This document shows positions 9,758 through 21,347 of a DNA stretch of 64,000 bases, piece after piece; the first letter of the stretch is position 1; each line of letters starts with the position of its first letter. The position numbers and the translations under genes were made by a program. A model generated the notes under the pieces. The model saw nothing but the letters and a program-made list of their open reading frames with translations, had not been told where the DNA came from and made no database searches. The stretch lies in NCBI GenBank assembly GCA_016935015.1, contig JAFGRT010000145.1, forward strand, positions 1 to 64,000, read 5' to 3'. The stretch is from Acidobacteriota bacterium (GTDB lineage Bacteria; Acidobacteriota; JAAYUB01).

Positions 9758-11293
9758 ATGGCGGAACAATTTCAATCTGTCTGCCTGGATGACAAGAAGA
9801 GTTCATCACGCAGTCATGTGTTTTTCATTCTCTTCTCCCTGACCCCCATCATCGGGGTGGCCGCCTTCGCCCTCATCTTCGTTTTTCCTCAACCGGCCGT
9901 CGCCGAATCGAACCTTTTCCGCTATATCTTTTTCGGTGTTCTCATGATGGTGCTGCTGGCTTCCGTCCTGGGCTACGGGTTGACCATGCGGCGGATCCGG
10001 CGGATGCAGTCAGCGGAACTGGTGCCGACCACCGAGTCCCTGCTGCTGGTCAAACTTTACATCTTTCAGTCCCTGATCCCCCTGGCCTGTCTGTCGCTGC
10101 TCCTGTTCATCTATCTGTTCCCCGAAATTGTCTCCGAGCGGACCAACCCCCTCAAACTGTACGTGCTCCTCGGCGCCATCGTGCTCTGTTTCGCCCTTTC
10201 CCTGCTGGGCTATTCCCTGTCCAAGCGGGACATGTCCGGCACCTTCCAGCAGCTCCGCGACTACACCGAAAAGGTGGACAACCTGAACAAGGTCTCCACG
10301 GCCATTTCCCAGGTCCACAATATGGACGAGGTCTACGCCCGCATCATTCAGGGCACGCAATCCCTGGTGCGGGCCGCTTCCTGTTACCTTTTCACCCTGG
10401 ATGAGACGGGCTGGGTGCTGCGCGAACAGCAGGGTCGGCCCTGGGAAAAGATTCCCGAAAAGGAGATCGGCAATCTGAAGGAGCTCCTGGCGAACATTCA
10501 GGAGGACAACCGGATCCAGTGCTTCGAATATGACCAGACGACCAACCGCAAAGTGCAGGCCATGATCGTTCCCTTCAGGGGGAGCGGCCAGTCTCAGGCC
10601 GCCATGCTGCTCATCGGCAAAAAAGAGACCGACGGCCACTTCAACCGGATGGATCTCAATATTCTCCAGTCGCTGACGCTGCAGGCGACCATCAGTATCG
10701 AGAATGCCGAATTCCGGGAAGTGCAGATCAACTATTTCACCCATACCATCGGATTGCTGGTCATGAGTCTGGAAGGCGAGATCGTCCCGCGTGATCATCT
10801 GCACAACGTGGCGCGTTTCGCCAGCATGATCTCCCGGCGACTCAATATTGAAGAGGACGAGCGGCGCGATATTTACTTCGCCGCCCTGCTGCATGACATC
10901 GGCATGCTGAAAATCCGGCGCGAGCTCATCACCCAGCCGAAGCACTACCGCCAGCACCCCATCCTGGGCGCGCGGCTGGTCGGTCGCATCATGCTTTGGA
11001 AGGACCTGGTCCCCATCATCCGTCATCACCATGAATACTTTGACGGCACCGGCTACCCGTACGGACTCATGGGGCCGGAAATCCCCCTGGCCGCCCGCAT
11101 CATCGGTATCGCCGAGGCTTTCGACGCCATGACCAACACCAATTCCTACCGTCCCTCCATGAGCTTCAGCGATGCCATGGAAGATCTTAAAAAATACAGC
11201 GGCACTCGATACGATCCCCGACTGGTGGAAATTTTTGAAGAGGAATTGCGCGCCAACGACCTGCTGCCCCCCATCGAGGCTACCTCAGAATAA
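9758..11293 (+). CDS. Membrane GAF / HD-GYP domain protein (c-di-GMP phosphodiesterase-like)
   Basis: Two TM segments; GAF-like middle; HD-GYP motifs (FAALLHDIGMLKI, HPILGARLVGRI, HHHEYFDGTGYPYGL). Confidence 0.9.
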   Translation: MAEQFQSVCLDDKKSSSRSHVFFILFSLTPIIGVAAFALIFVFPQPAVAESNLFRYIFFGVLMMVLLASVLGYGLTMRRIRRMQSAELVPTTESLLLVKLYIFQSLIPLACLSLLLFIYLFPEIVSERTNPLKLYVLLGAIVLCFALSLLGYSLSKRDMSGTFQQLRDYTEKVDNLNKVSTAISQVHNMDEVYARIIQGTQSLVRAASCYLFTLDETGWVLREQQGRPWEKIPEKEIGNLKELLANIQEDNRIQCFEYDQTTNRKVQAMIVPFRGSGQSQAAMLLIGKKETDGHFNRMDLNILQSLTLQATISIENAEFREVQINYFTHTIGLLVMSLEGEIVPRDHLHNVARFASMISRRLNIEEDERRDIYFAALLHDIGMLKIRRELITQPKHYRQHPILGARLVGRIMLWKDLVPIIRHHHEYFDGTGYPYGLMGPEIPLAARIIGIAEAFDAMTNTNSYRPSMSFSDAMEDLKKYSGTRYDPRLVEIFEEELRANDLLPPIEATSE

Positions 11294-12086
11294 CCCCTAC
11301 TTCGTTCCCCGGCGCCAGCTGCAGACGCTCGGCGGCCGAGGCGCCGTTGACGGCGATCTCATAATAGCCGAGACTCCCCAGGATCAGGAACGGCTCGTCC
11401 TCGGTCCGTTCGCAGTAAAACGTCCGCACCTGGCGGATTTCACCGCGCAAGGTCAGGATCCGGTTCACGGCCGGGTACCCGTTCTCGTCGCCGGGAATAT
11501 GGTCGGTCGTCAGATTGGTAATGGCATTGCCGAACGGATCGATGAAGAGGATCTCCCCCTTCCAGGCCTTCTCCTTGACCTGCACGGGCTCGGCAAACCG
11601 TTCGATCACGTATTCGCTGATGGGTTCACCGAACCGCCCCACATCCTGCACCTTGGCCAGCCATCCGGCCACCGGGGCGAAGATATCACGTCCGTGAAAG
11701 GTCCGGCTGGTGGGCTTGTTGAAGAAATGGTCTTCGGTGATTTCCACCACGTTATAGATTTCTTCGTGCTGAAAGATATAGCTCAGGACACCGTTGTCGG
11801 GGGCCAAAAAATAATGATTCTCGGTGGAAACGAGGATGGGAAGGCGATCGCTGCCCACGGTGGGATCCACCACCACGATGTGGATAGTGCCGTCCGGAAA
11901 GGAGGCAAAGCTGCAGCCGATGACCAGGGCGCCTTCCCGGATGTTACCGCGGCCGATCTCGTGCGTGTTGTCCACAACCACGACCTCCGGATTGGCCCGT
12001 AAAACGGCGCCCCGCATGGAGCCGGCGTACGGTCCGGACGTTCCGAAATCCGTAGTTAGTGTGACACAGCGGCGCGACTCGCCCAT
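11280..12086 (-). CDS. SAM hydrolase / SAM-dependent halogenase-fold protein (DUF62-like)
   Basis: CVTLTTDFGTSGPYAGSMRGAVLRANPEVVVVDNTHEI... and HIVVVDPTVGSDR, FLAPDNGVLSYIF, FHGRDIFAPVAGWLA. Convergent 14-nt overlap with the HD-GYP gene. Confidence 0.88.
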   Translation of the reverse strand: MGESRRCVTLTTDFGTSGPYAGSMRGAVLRANPEVVVVDNTHEIGRGNIREGALVIGCSFASFPDGTIHIVVVDPTVGSDRLPILVSTENHYFLAPDNGVLSYIFQHEEIYNVVEITEDHFFNKPTSRTFHGRDIFAPVAGWLAKVQDVGRFGEPISEYVIERFAEPVQVKEKAWKGEILFIDPFGNAITNLTTDHIPGDENGYPAVNRILTLRGEIRQVRTFYCERTEDEPFLILGSLGYYEIAVNGASAAERLQLAPGNEVGVILR

Positions 12087-12155
12087 GCCTTACCCTCCCG
12101 GGGAGTATTGGGGAAAGACCATCACTGGGTGTGGAAATTTGCTCAGAACAGGGCC

Positions 12156-12674
12156 TCAGTTCCAATCATCATAATCGTAGTCATCGGACTCGTAATCCAG
12201 ATATTCATCATCATCGGCATCGAAGTCATCGTCATCTTCGAGCCAGTCTTCGTCTTCGAATTCGTCGTCTTCCTCGCTCTCTTCGTCCTCAACCTCATCA
12301 TCTTCTTCCTCTTCCTCTTCCCCTTCCACTTCCCCTTCTTCTTCCCCTTCTTCTTCCCCTTCCTCGTCCTCGATTTCCTCGTCGTCCTCAAATTCCAGTT
12401 CGTCCTCGAAATCCTCATCCTCGAACTCGTCCTCGTCTTCCCACTCCTCCAGATCCTCCTCGTCCAGATCCTCTTCGTCCAGGAGGTCGTCCTCCAGGTC
12501 ATCGTCCCAATCGGTGTCCTCTTCCTCCCAGTCGTCCTCTATTTCTTCCCAGTCCTCCAGATCATCCATGGCATCGTCCAACTCATCCATTTCATCCGGA
12601 ACCTCCGGCAAATTTTCAAATTCGTCATCATCCGACAGTATGATCACAGGAGGTTGTTCAGGTCGTTCGTTCAT
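12156..12674 (-). CDS. Extremely acidic low-complexity Asp/Glu-rich protein
   Basis: MNERPEQPPVIILSDDDEFENLPEVPDEMDELDDAMDDLEDWEE...; start at 12674 chosen because AGAAGGA precedes ATG by about 4 nt. About 70% D/E and no K/R/H after residue 4. Confidence 0.75.
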   Translation of the reverse strand: MNERPEQPPVIILSDDDEFENLPEVPDEMDELDDAMDDLEDWEEIEDDWEEEDTDWDDDLEDDLLDEEDLDEEDLEEWEDEDEFEDEDFEDELEFEDDEEIEDEEGEEEGEEEGEVEGEEEEEEDDEVEDEESEEDDEFEDEDWLEDDDDFDADDDEYLDYESDDYDYDDWN

Positions 12675-12755
12675 GGTTCCTTCTGATTTCACCTGCATAA
12701 GACACCCTTTAGTCACAAATTTTTAATCCAATTGTTGGGCAAAGAAAAGCAAATG

Positions 12756-14426
12756 TCAACAGCTTTTTTTCTCGTCCCTTTTGAGGGCAATCATCGTCAG
12801 ATCATCATGTTGAGGCTGCTGTTCACGGTACTTGTCGGCGTCGTCCAGGAGGGCCCGACAGAGGTCAGCCGGAGACAGATAACGCTGCCGTTTCAGGAAA
12901 TCCACGATGGCCTCCTTGCCCATCATTTCCCCCGCCGCATTGCTGATTTCGCTTAGGCCGTCGGTGAACAAAAACACCAGATCACCGGGTTCCAGCTGGG
13001 ATTCGCCCACGTCATACGTGGCCGCGGGCGAGACGCCGAGCAGCAAGCCGCCCTCCGTCAACCGGGTGACGTCGCCCGCCGCGTTCACCAGGAGGCCTTC
13101 CTCATGACCGGCGTTGACGAAGTGCATTCGCCCGGTAGCCGTCTCATAGCACAGGGCGAACATGGTGATGAAGAACTGACCCTCGCACAAGTTGTGGATG
13201 TAGAGATTCACCCGCCCGGCCACCTCATCGAGCGGCATGGCCGCGCTGCATAACGTGCTCAGATAGGCATGCAACGAGGCCGTGAGCAGGGCGGCGGCCG
13301 TCCCCTTGCCCATGACATCGGCGATGACGAACAGGTAGCGCTCGCCGTCGGCCAGGGGGAAGACGTGATAGTAATCACCGCCCAGCTTCAGGCAGGTGAT
13401 GTACTGCATTTCCACATCCAGGCCGGGAATGGACTGGAACCGGGACGGCAACAGGAATTTCTGCACATCCGAGGCGAATTCCAGCTCCTTCTCCATGGCC
13501 TTTTTCTTGAGCAGCTCCTGCACGTACAGGTAATTCTCGTATTTCATGGTCACCAAATTGGCGATGGACGTCAGGAGCCGCAGGTTGTGCTCGTTGAACG
13601 ATCGCTCCTGGACATGGCTGTCCAGATAAATGAGGCCGAACGTGCGGTCGCCGTTCCAAAGGGGCACGCACATAACGGCCTTGATCCCCTGAACGATGAT
13701 ACTTTCGGCCCCCTCCAGCATGGGATCCAGGGCCACATTGCACGTCAGGACCGCCGTCTTCTCCTCGATGATCTTGCGGCGAATGGTGTTGCCGAACTGA
13801 ATGATGTCGGCGGAATCCTGGTCGTCGCGCAGGTCGGCGGTGCGGACGGCTTTCATGACCAGTTCATCTTCTTCTAGAATCATGAGGCAGCCGCGACGGG
13901 CGGGAATAACGGTAAAGATCAGATCCAGGCAATCCTGGAACAACCGGTCCAGGTCCGACTGGTTCAGGAGCGAGGCGGCGATGTCCTGCAGCACGGCCAG
14001 CCGCTTGGTTTCCTCGGCGCTGAGATCTTTGCGCCCGTCGGCCGCCCAGTACTCTTCCATATCGCGGACGGATATGGCGCAGGTCATGGAGGAGATATCC
14101 GAACTGCCGGGCCGGCTCGCAGCCGGCCGGGCCAGCTGCACTGCCAAGCGGGTATTGCCGATGGTGATCACATCACCGCTTGCGAGCAACACCGGGGCTT
14201 CAACCAGCTCTTCGTTAATCTTGCTGCCGTTACGACTACCCAGATCCTGTAAAATCAGGTCGCCGTCGCGGGCGTGTATCCGGGCATGAACTTTGGATAC
14301 ACTGGCGTCGTTGAGCAGTTGCAGATCATTGGAACGGTGACGGCCGATCAGAATCTCATCCCGTTGTTCATCGAACCGGTAATGATGCGCCTCATCACCG
14401 ATCATCAGGCTGAATTCAATGGTCAT
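12756..14426 (-). CDS. FHA-GAF-PP2C (SpoIIE/RsbU-type) serine phosphatase
   Basis: FHA: EILIGRHRSNDLQLLNDASVSKVHARIH...DLGSRNGSKIN; GAF region; PP2C: VIADVMGKGTAAALLTASLHAYL, NAGHEEGLLV, FLFTDGLSE, QPQHDDLTMI. Confidence 0.94.
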   Translation of the reverse strand: MTIEFSLMIGDEAHHYRFDEQRDEILIGRHRSNDLQLLNDASVSKVHARIHARDGDLILQDLGSRNGSKINEELVEAPVLLASGDVITIGNTRLAVQLARPAASRPGSSDISSMTCAISVRDMEEYWAADGRKDLSAEETKRLAVLQDIAASLLNQSDLDRLFQDCLDLIFTVIPARRGCLMILEEDELVMKAVRTADLRDDQDSADIIQFGNTIRRKIIEEKTAVLTCNVALDPMLEGAESIIVQGIKAVMCVPLWNGDRTFGLIYLDSHVQERSFNEHNLRLLTSIANLVTMKYENYLYVQELLKKKAMEKELEFASDVQKFLLPSRFQSIPGLDVEMQYITCLKLGGDYYHVFPLADGERYLFVIADVMGKGTAAALLTASLHAYLSTLCSAAMPLDEVAGRVNLYIHNLCEGQFFITMFALCYETATGRMHFVNAGHEEGLLVNAAGDVTRLTEGGLLLGVSPAATYDVGESQLEPGDLVFLFTDGLSEISNAAGEMMGKEAIVDFLKRQRYLSPADLCRALLDDADKYREQQPQHDDLTMIALKRDEKKSC

Positions 14427-14591
14427 GGTATTCTTCCGCCTTCATTATGATGGCTGGCTTTCAGCGTGTCAATGGGAATTCGAAACGGCGTGCCGGGTGC
14501 CGGAATCCCCTTTATTGACGGGCGATTCGTAAAATCGACGACCCGGGAGTGGGGAGCGCCGGCCCCAGCGCAAACAGGGCCGGCGTACAGG

Positions 14592-17234
<2,643 letters not shown>

Positions 17235-17291
17235 TCCGTTCCTCCATTTTCCTTGCACCGGTGGTGACCGCTCCGGCGACGGGCCGGGGGT

Positions 17292-17804
17292 TTATTCATC
17301 CTTCACCACTTGCACCAGCGCCGGCCGGATCAGCCGGTCATTCAGTGTGTAGCCGTACTTGTACACCCGGGTCACGCTCAGCGGCGGGGTATCTGCGTCT
17401 TCCACGACATCGAGCACCTCGTGGGCCGCCGGATCGAACGTCTCGCCGGCGGGATCGATGCGCTCCACGCCATGGGCCCGCAACACATCCTGCAGCTGCC
17501 GGTAGATGGCCTGCACCCCGGCGCTGATAAATGAATCCGTATCGGGCGGCAGGTGCTCCAGCGACAGACGGAAGCTGTCCAGCACGTCCAACAAATCGAG
17601 CACCAGTTTTTTCTTCTCTTCCAGCCGTTCCTCGGCCATATGGGCCGATGTCCGGCGGCGATAGTTCTCAAAATCGGCCAGCAGACGGAGTTCGCGATCC
17701 GCCGCCTTCTGCAAGGCTTCCTCCAACTGGCCGAGCTTTTCCTCGCCGGCAAGCCCCGGGTGGTCTTCGGGAATCATGGCTTCGGCGTTCCGCTGATCTG
17801 TCAT
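17292..17804 (-). CDS. grpE: Co-chaperone GrpE
   Basis: DRELRLLADFENYRRRTSAHMAEERLEEKKKLVLDLLDVLDSFRLSLEH...FDPAAHEVLDVVEDADTPPLSVTRVYKYGYTLNDRLIRPALVQVVKDE; AAAGGAGCGAGAGG precedes ATG at 17804. Confidence 0.92.
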   Translation of the reverse strand: MTDQRNAEAMIPEDHPGLAGEEKLGQLEEALQKAADRELRLLADFENYRRRTSAHMAEERLEEKKKLVLDLLDVLDSFRLSLEHLPPDTDSFISAGVQAIYRQLQDVLRAHGVERIDPAGETFDPAAHEVLDVVEDADTPPLSVTRVYKYGYTLNDRLIRPALVQVVKDE

Positions 17805-17869
17805 CCTCTCGCTCCTTTCTTCCGGCATGGGGTGCGGCCGGTTACCGGCGTATGCTCCACTAGCAAAGC

Positions 17870-17885
17870 TGCAAGATCCGTGCCA
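17870..17885 (-). promoter_or_regulatory. Sigma-54 (-24/-12) promoter with full consensus match, upstream of grpE
   Basis: Minus-strand TGGCACGGATCTTGCA matches TGGCACGNNNNTTGCW at every defined position; 65 bp upstream of grpE ATG. Confidence 0.78.
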
Positions 17886-17947
17886 GAAATACATTTTTCT
17901 TTCCTGCTGATATAAAAGAGGTTTGACTTTGCAGCCGGCGGACAAAG

Positions 17948-17964
17948 TGGAGAAATTTTCTCCA
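17948..17964. promoter_or_regulatory. Palindrome upstream of the grpE sigma-54-like promoter (candidate UAS)
   Basis: TGGAGAAATTTTCTCCA: perfect 8-bp arms with 1-nt centre, about 80 bp upstream of the promoter. Confidence 0.5.
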
Positions 17965-18072
17965 GTGATACATAAACTTTGCCGTCACCGCCGGAATACG
18001 ATTCCATAAAGAGCGCATCAAAAAGCGGGAACAGGCAAACGGCCAGCCGGCGGAAAGGATGCGGAACAGGCG

Positions 18073-19413
18073 ATGAACCAGGCGCGTGTCATCCAGGTAA
18101 TCGGGGCCGGACTGGCCGGTTGCGAGGCCGCCCTGCAGCTGGCGGACCGGGGTTACCCGGTGGAGCTGTGGGAGATGCGGCCCGAGGCCATGACCCCGGC
18201 CCATCAGACCGGCGATCCGGCGGAACTGGTCTGTTCCAACTCCCTGAAATCCGAGGCGCCCGGCTCGGCGCCCTACCTGCTGAAGGAGGAATTGCGCCGG
18301 CTGGGGAGTCGGCTTCTGCAGGCGGCCGACCGGTGCCGTGTACCCGCCGGCCAGGCCCTGGCCGTGGACCGCCGTCTTTTCTCCCGTCACGTCGCTGACG
18401 CACTGGCGGCACGGCCCCATATCCGGCTGGTCCGGCAGGAAGCCCGGCGGATTCCCGATACACGGCCGGTTATTTTGGCCACGGGCCCCCTCACTTCCGA
18501 CACCCTGGCCGCCCATCTCCAGACGGAAGGAAGTGGCGCACATCTCTATTTTTACGACGCCATCAGTCCCGTCATCGCCTGGGACTCCCTCGATTTCAGC
18601 GTGGCCTGGGCCGCCTCGCGCTATGGCAAGGGGGGCGATGACTACATCAACTGCCCTTTGGACCGGCCGGCCTACCTGGCGTTTTACGAAGCCCTGGTCG
18701 GGGCCGAGGAGTACCCCCTGCGCGATTTCGAGCAAGCCATCTATTTCGAGGGCTGCTTGCCCATCGAGGAGCTGGCCCGGCGCGGCGTGGACACCCTCCG
18801 TTTCGGCCCCATGAAACCGGTAGGGCTGGTCGACCCGCGTACCGGCCGTGAACCATACGCCGCCGTGCAGTTGCGCCGGGAATCCCTCCTCACCGACGCC
18901 TGCAATATGGTGGGCTTTCAGAACCATCTCCGTTTCGGCGAACAGCGACGCGTCTTCCGGCTGATTCCTGGCCTTCAGCGCGCCGAATTCGTGCGCTACG
19001 GCCAGATGCATCGCAACACCTACCTCAACGCACCACGGCTGCTGACGCCCGCTCTCGAATTCCGCGCCCGGCCCGGTCTTTTCATCGCCGGCCAGCTGTG
19101 CGGCCTGGAAGGCTACGTGGAAGCCATCGCCACCGGCCTGCTGGCGTCACTGCAGGTTCACCGCCGGCTGCAGGATCTACCGCCCTTGCTGTTTCCGCGC
19201 CAGACAGCCCTGGGCAGCCTGCAACATTTCCTGGAACATGCCGATCCGGAGGATTACCAGCCCGTCAACATGACCTTCTCCCTGCTGCCCCCTCCCCCGC
19301 CCGAATTGAAGCGCCGGTTTCGGAAAAAATCCGACCGCAACGCCCGACGGGTCGAACAGATCCTGCAGGATTTCGAAAAATTCATCCACGCCGCGGATCT
19401 CACCGTATCTTAG
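18073..19413 (+). CDS. trmFO: Methylenetetrahydrofolate-tRNA-(uracil-5-)-methyltransferase TrmFO
   Basis: VIQVIGAGLAGCEAALQLADRGYPVELWEMRPEAMTPAHQTGDPAELVCSNSLKS...FYDAISPVI...FEGCLPIEELARRGVDTLRFGPMKPVGL...GQLCGLEGYVEAIATGLLAS. Confidence 0.96.
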   Translation: MNQARVIQVIGAGLAGCEAALQLADRGYPVELWEMRPEAMTPAHQTGDPAELVCSNSLKSEAPGSAPYLLKEELRRLGSRLLQAADRCRVPAGQALAVDRRLFSRHVADALAARPHIRLVRQEARRIPDTRPVILATGPLTSDTLAAHLQTEGSGAHLYFYDAISPVIAWDSLDFSVAWAASRYGKGGDDYINCPLDRPAYLAFYEALVGAEEYPLRDFEQAIYFEGCLPIEELARRGVDTLRFGPMKPVGLVDPRTGREPYAAVQLRRESLLTDACNMVGFQNHLRFGEQRRVFRLIPGLQRAEFVRYGQMHRNTYLNAPRLLTPALEFRARPGLFIAGQLCGLEGYVEAIATGLLASLQVHRRLQDLPPLLFPRQTALGSLQHFLEHADPEDYQPVNMTFSLLPPPPPELKRRFRKKSDRNARRVEQILQDFEKFIHAADLTVS

Positions 19414-19473
19414 CTTGCATTCCCGGCCCAAAAAGGTATCATAGTCGACTTTAACCTGCCGGGGAGCGGCCTG

Positions 19474-21177
19474 ATGAACCACCCGACCACACCACGCCTG
19501 CAGATTCGCCGGATTTTGCCGCTGACCCGTCAGATCAACATCCTCCTGTACGCCGTCGCGCTGGGCCTCGCCGTGGGTTTCATCTCCCTAGCCTACCGCT
19601 GGAGTTTCAAATCTTGCGGCACCGTTTTCCGCGGTGCCTTCGACAGCCTGCCGGTCAATCTGATATTTCTGATGCCGGTAGCCGGCAGCGTCCTGCTGAT
19701 CCTGGTGGTCAAGGTCCTGCGGGCCGAAGTGCGCGAGTATGTGCCTGAAGTCATCGAATCCTCCATCCGCAACACAGCCCTCCGTCTCAAGGACGGCCTG
19801 GTGTGCTTCGTCACGTCGGCGCTGACCCTGGGTTCGGGCGGTTCGGCCGGTCCCGAAGGCCCCATGGCTTTCACCGGAGCCAGTGTCGGCTCCGCACTGG
19901 GCCGACGACTGCGCCTGGACAACCGCCACGCCAAAATTCTGCTGGGCGCGGGGGCCGCGGCGGGAATCGCCGCCATGTTCAACGCGCCCCTGGCCGGCGT
20001 ATTGTTCGCCCTGGAACTGATTCTGTTCAACGACCTGACCATGTCGGCCGTCACCCCGGTCATTCTGTCGTCGGTGGCCGCCTCGGCCGTGTCGTTCCAT
20101 TTCCTGGGCGACCATCCCACCTTTCGCGTGCCCCTCTTCGCCATGAACAGTTACCTGGAATTGTTCGCCTATGCCGTTCTGGGAGTGGCTGGCGGCTTCG
20201 TCTCCGCCCTGTTCTGCCGGACCATGCACCTGGCCGGCCGCTTCTTTCATCACCTGCGGCTGGGTACCGCAACCCCCGTTCTGGGCGCCCTGGTCGTGGG
20301 CGGGTTGCTGGTCTTCATCCCCCGGGTGGGCGGCTATGGCCACGACGCTATCGACGCCATCCTGCACGGCGAGGGGACGCTCCCCTTCTTCACGGCGCTG
20401 GTCTTTTTCAAGATCCTGGCCACGGCCCTGACCTTGCAGTCCGGCAATTCGGGCGGCATTTTCGCGCCGGCCCTGCTCATCGGCGCCGCCCTGGGCGCCG
20501 GCGTGGGCGGCGGCCTGCAGCTGACCTTCCCCGGAGCGGGCTCGGTGGAGGCCTACGCTCTCATCGGCATGGCGGCGGTCATGGCCGGCACCATCCATAC
20601 TCCCCTCACCGCCATGATGTTGATCTTCGAGCTGACCCGTGACTACCACACCATCCTGCCGCTGATGACGGTGACGGTCATCAGCACACTGGTCGCCTAC
20701 GGCATGGGGAGCGAATCCCTCTATATCGCTCCCCTGTCCCGGAAAAAGCTGGATTTCCGGATGATCCGAGACCTGGGTTCCCTGGGCGACGTCCACGCCG
20801 TCAACCTGATGCGGCACCATTTTGCCGCCGTACGGCCCGGTGATTCACCAGCGGAAATCCGCCGCAAGCTGCAGCGCTATCCCTACAAACGGGCCCTCTA
20901 CCTCACGACGGACGACCGGCTGCTGGGCTATCTCTCCCTGGATACCCTGCACCTGCTGGATACCTTCTCCCTGGACGAATTGTCCCAGTCCTTTCGCCAG
21001 GTCATCCATCCCCAGGACACCCTGTACGAAACCCTGCACAAACTACGCACCGCCGAAGGTATCCTGCCCGTCGTGGATGAGGGGGGCCGCGTCCGGGGCA
21101 TCATTTCCAACAAGATCTTCATCGAAAAATACCTGCCGTTGCTCAAGGTCTCCTCGGCCAAACGCAGTGGAATCTGA
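19474..21177 (+). CDS. ClC-family chloride channel/antiporter with C-terminal CBS domains
   Basis: TLGSGGSAGPEGPMAFTGASVGS, GAAAGIAAMFNAPLAGVLFALE, QSGNSGGIFAPALLIGAALGAGVG; CBS-like C-terminus. Confidence 0.94.
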   Translation: MNHPTTPRLQIRRILPLTRQINILLYAVALGLAVGFISLAYRWSFKSCGTVFRGAFDSLPVNLIFLMPVAGSVLLILVVKVLRAEVREYVPEVIESSIRNTALRLKDGLVCFVTSALTLGSGGSAGPEGPMAFTGASVGSALGRRLRLDNRHAKILLGAGAAAGIAAMFNAPLAGVLFALELILFNDLTMSAVTPVILSSVAASAVSFHFLGDHPTFRVPLFAMNSYLELFAYAVLGVAGGFVSALFCRTMHLAGRFFHHLRLGTATPVLGALVVGGLLVFIPRVGGYGHDAIDAILHGEGTLPFFTALVFFKILATALTLQSGNSGGIFAPALLIGAALGAGVGGGLQLTFPGAGSVEAYALIGMAAVMAGTIHTPLTAMMLIFELTRDYHTILPLMTVTVISTLVAYGMGSESLYIAPLSRKKLDFRMIRDLGSLGDVHAVNLMRHHFAAVRPGDSPAEIRRKLQRYPYKRALYLTTDDRLLGYLSLDTLHLLDTFSLDELSQSFRQVIHPQDTLYETLHKLRTAEGILPVVDEGGRVRGIISNKIFIEKYLPLLKVSSAKRSGI

Positions 21178-21347
21178 GGCAAACCTGATCCCATCAGCGT
21201 CAAAAACCATCTAACCGAGAGGGGATTTTTAGTCGCGCTATATACGGCCGCGGCGGCGATATCAGCGGCAGACGAATATTCATCTGTGAAACAAGGTCGG
21301 GGATACAACGCGTATACATTCTGCCGAATCGAAACGGGAGTTCACCT

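Noticed and set aside
12108-12686. Plus-strand ORF coding a very hydrophobic Ile/Phe/Leu/Val protein
   Set aside because: Antisense of GAN codons (Asp/Glu) of the acidic protein necessarily gives NTC codons (Phe/Leu/Ile/Val).
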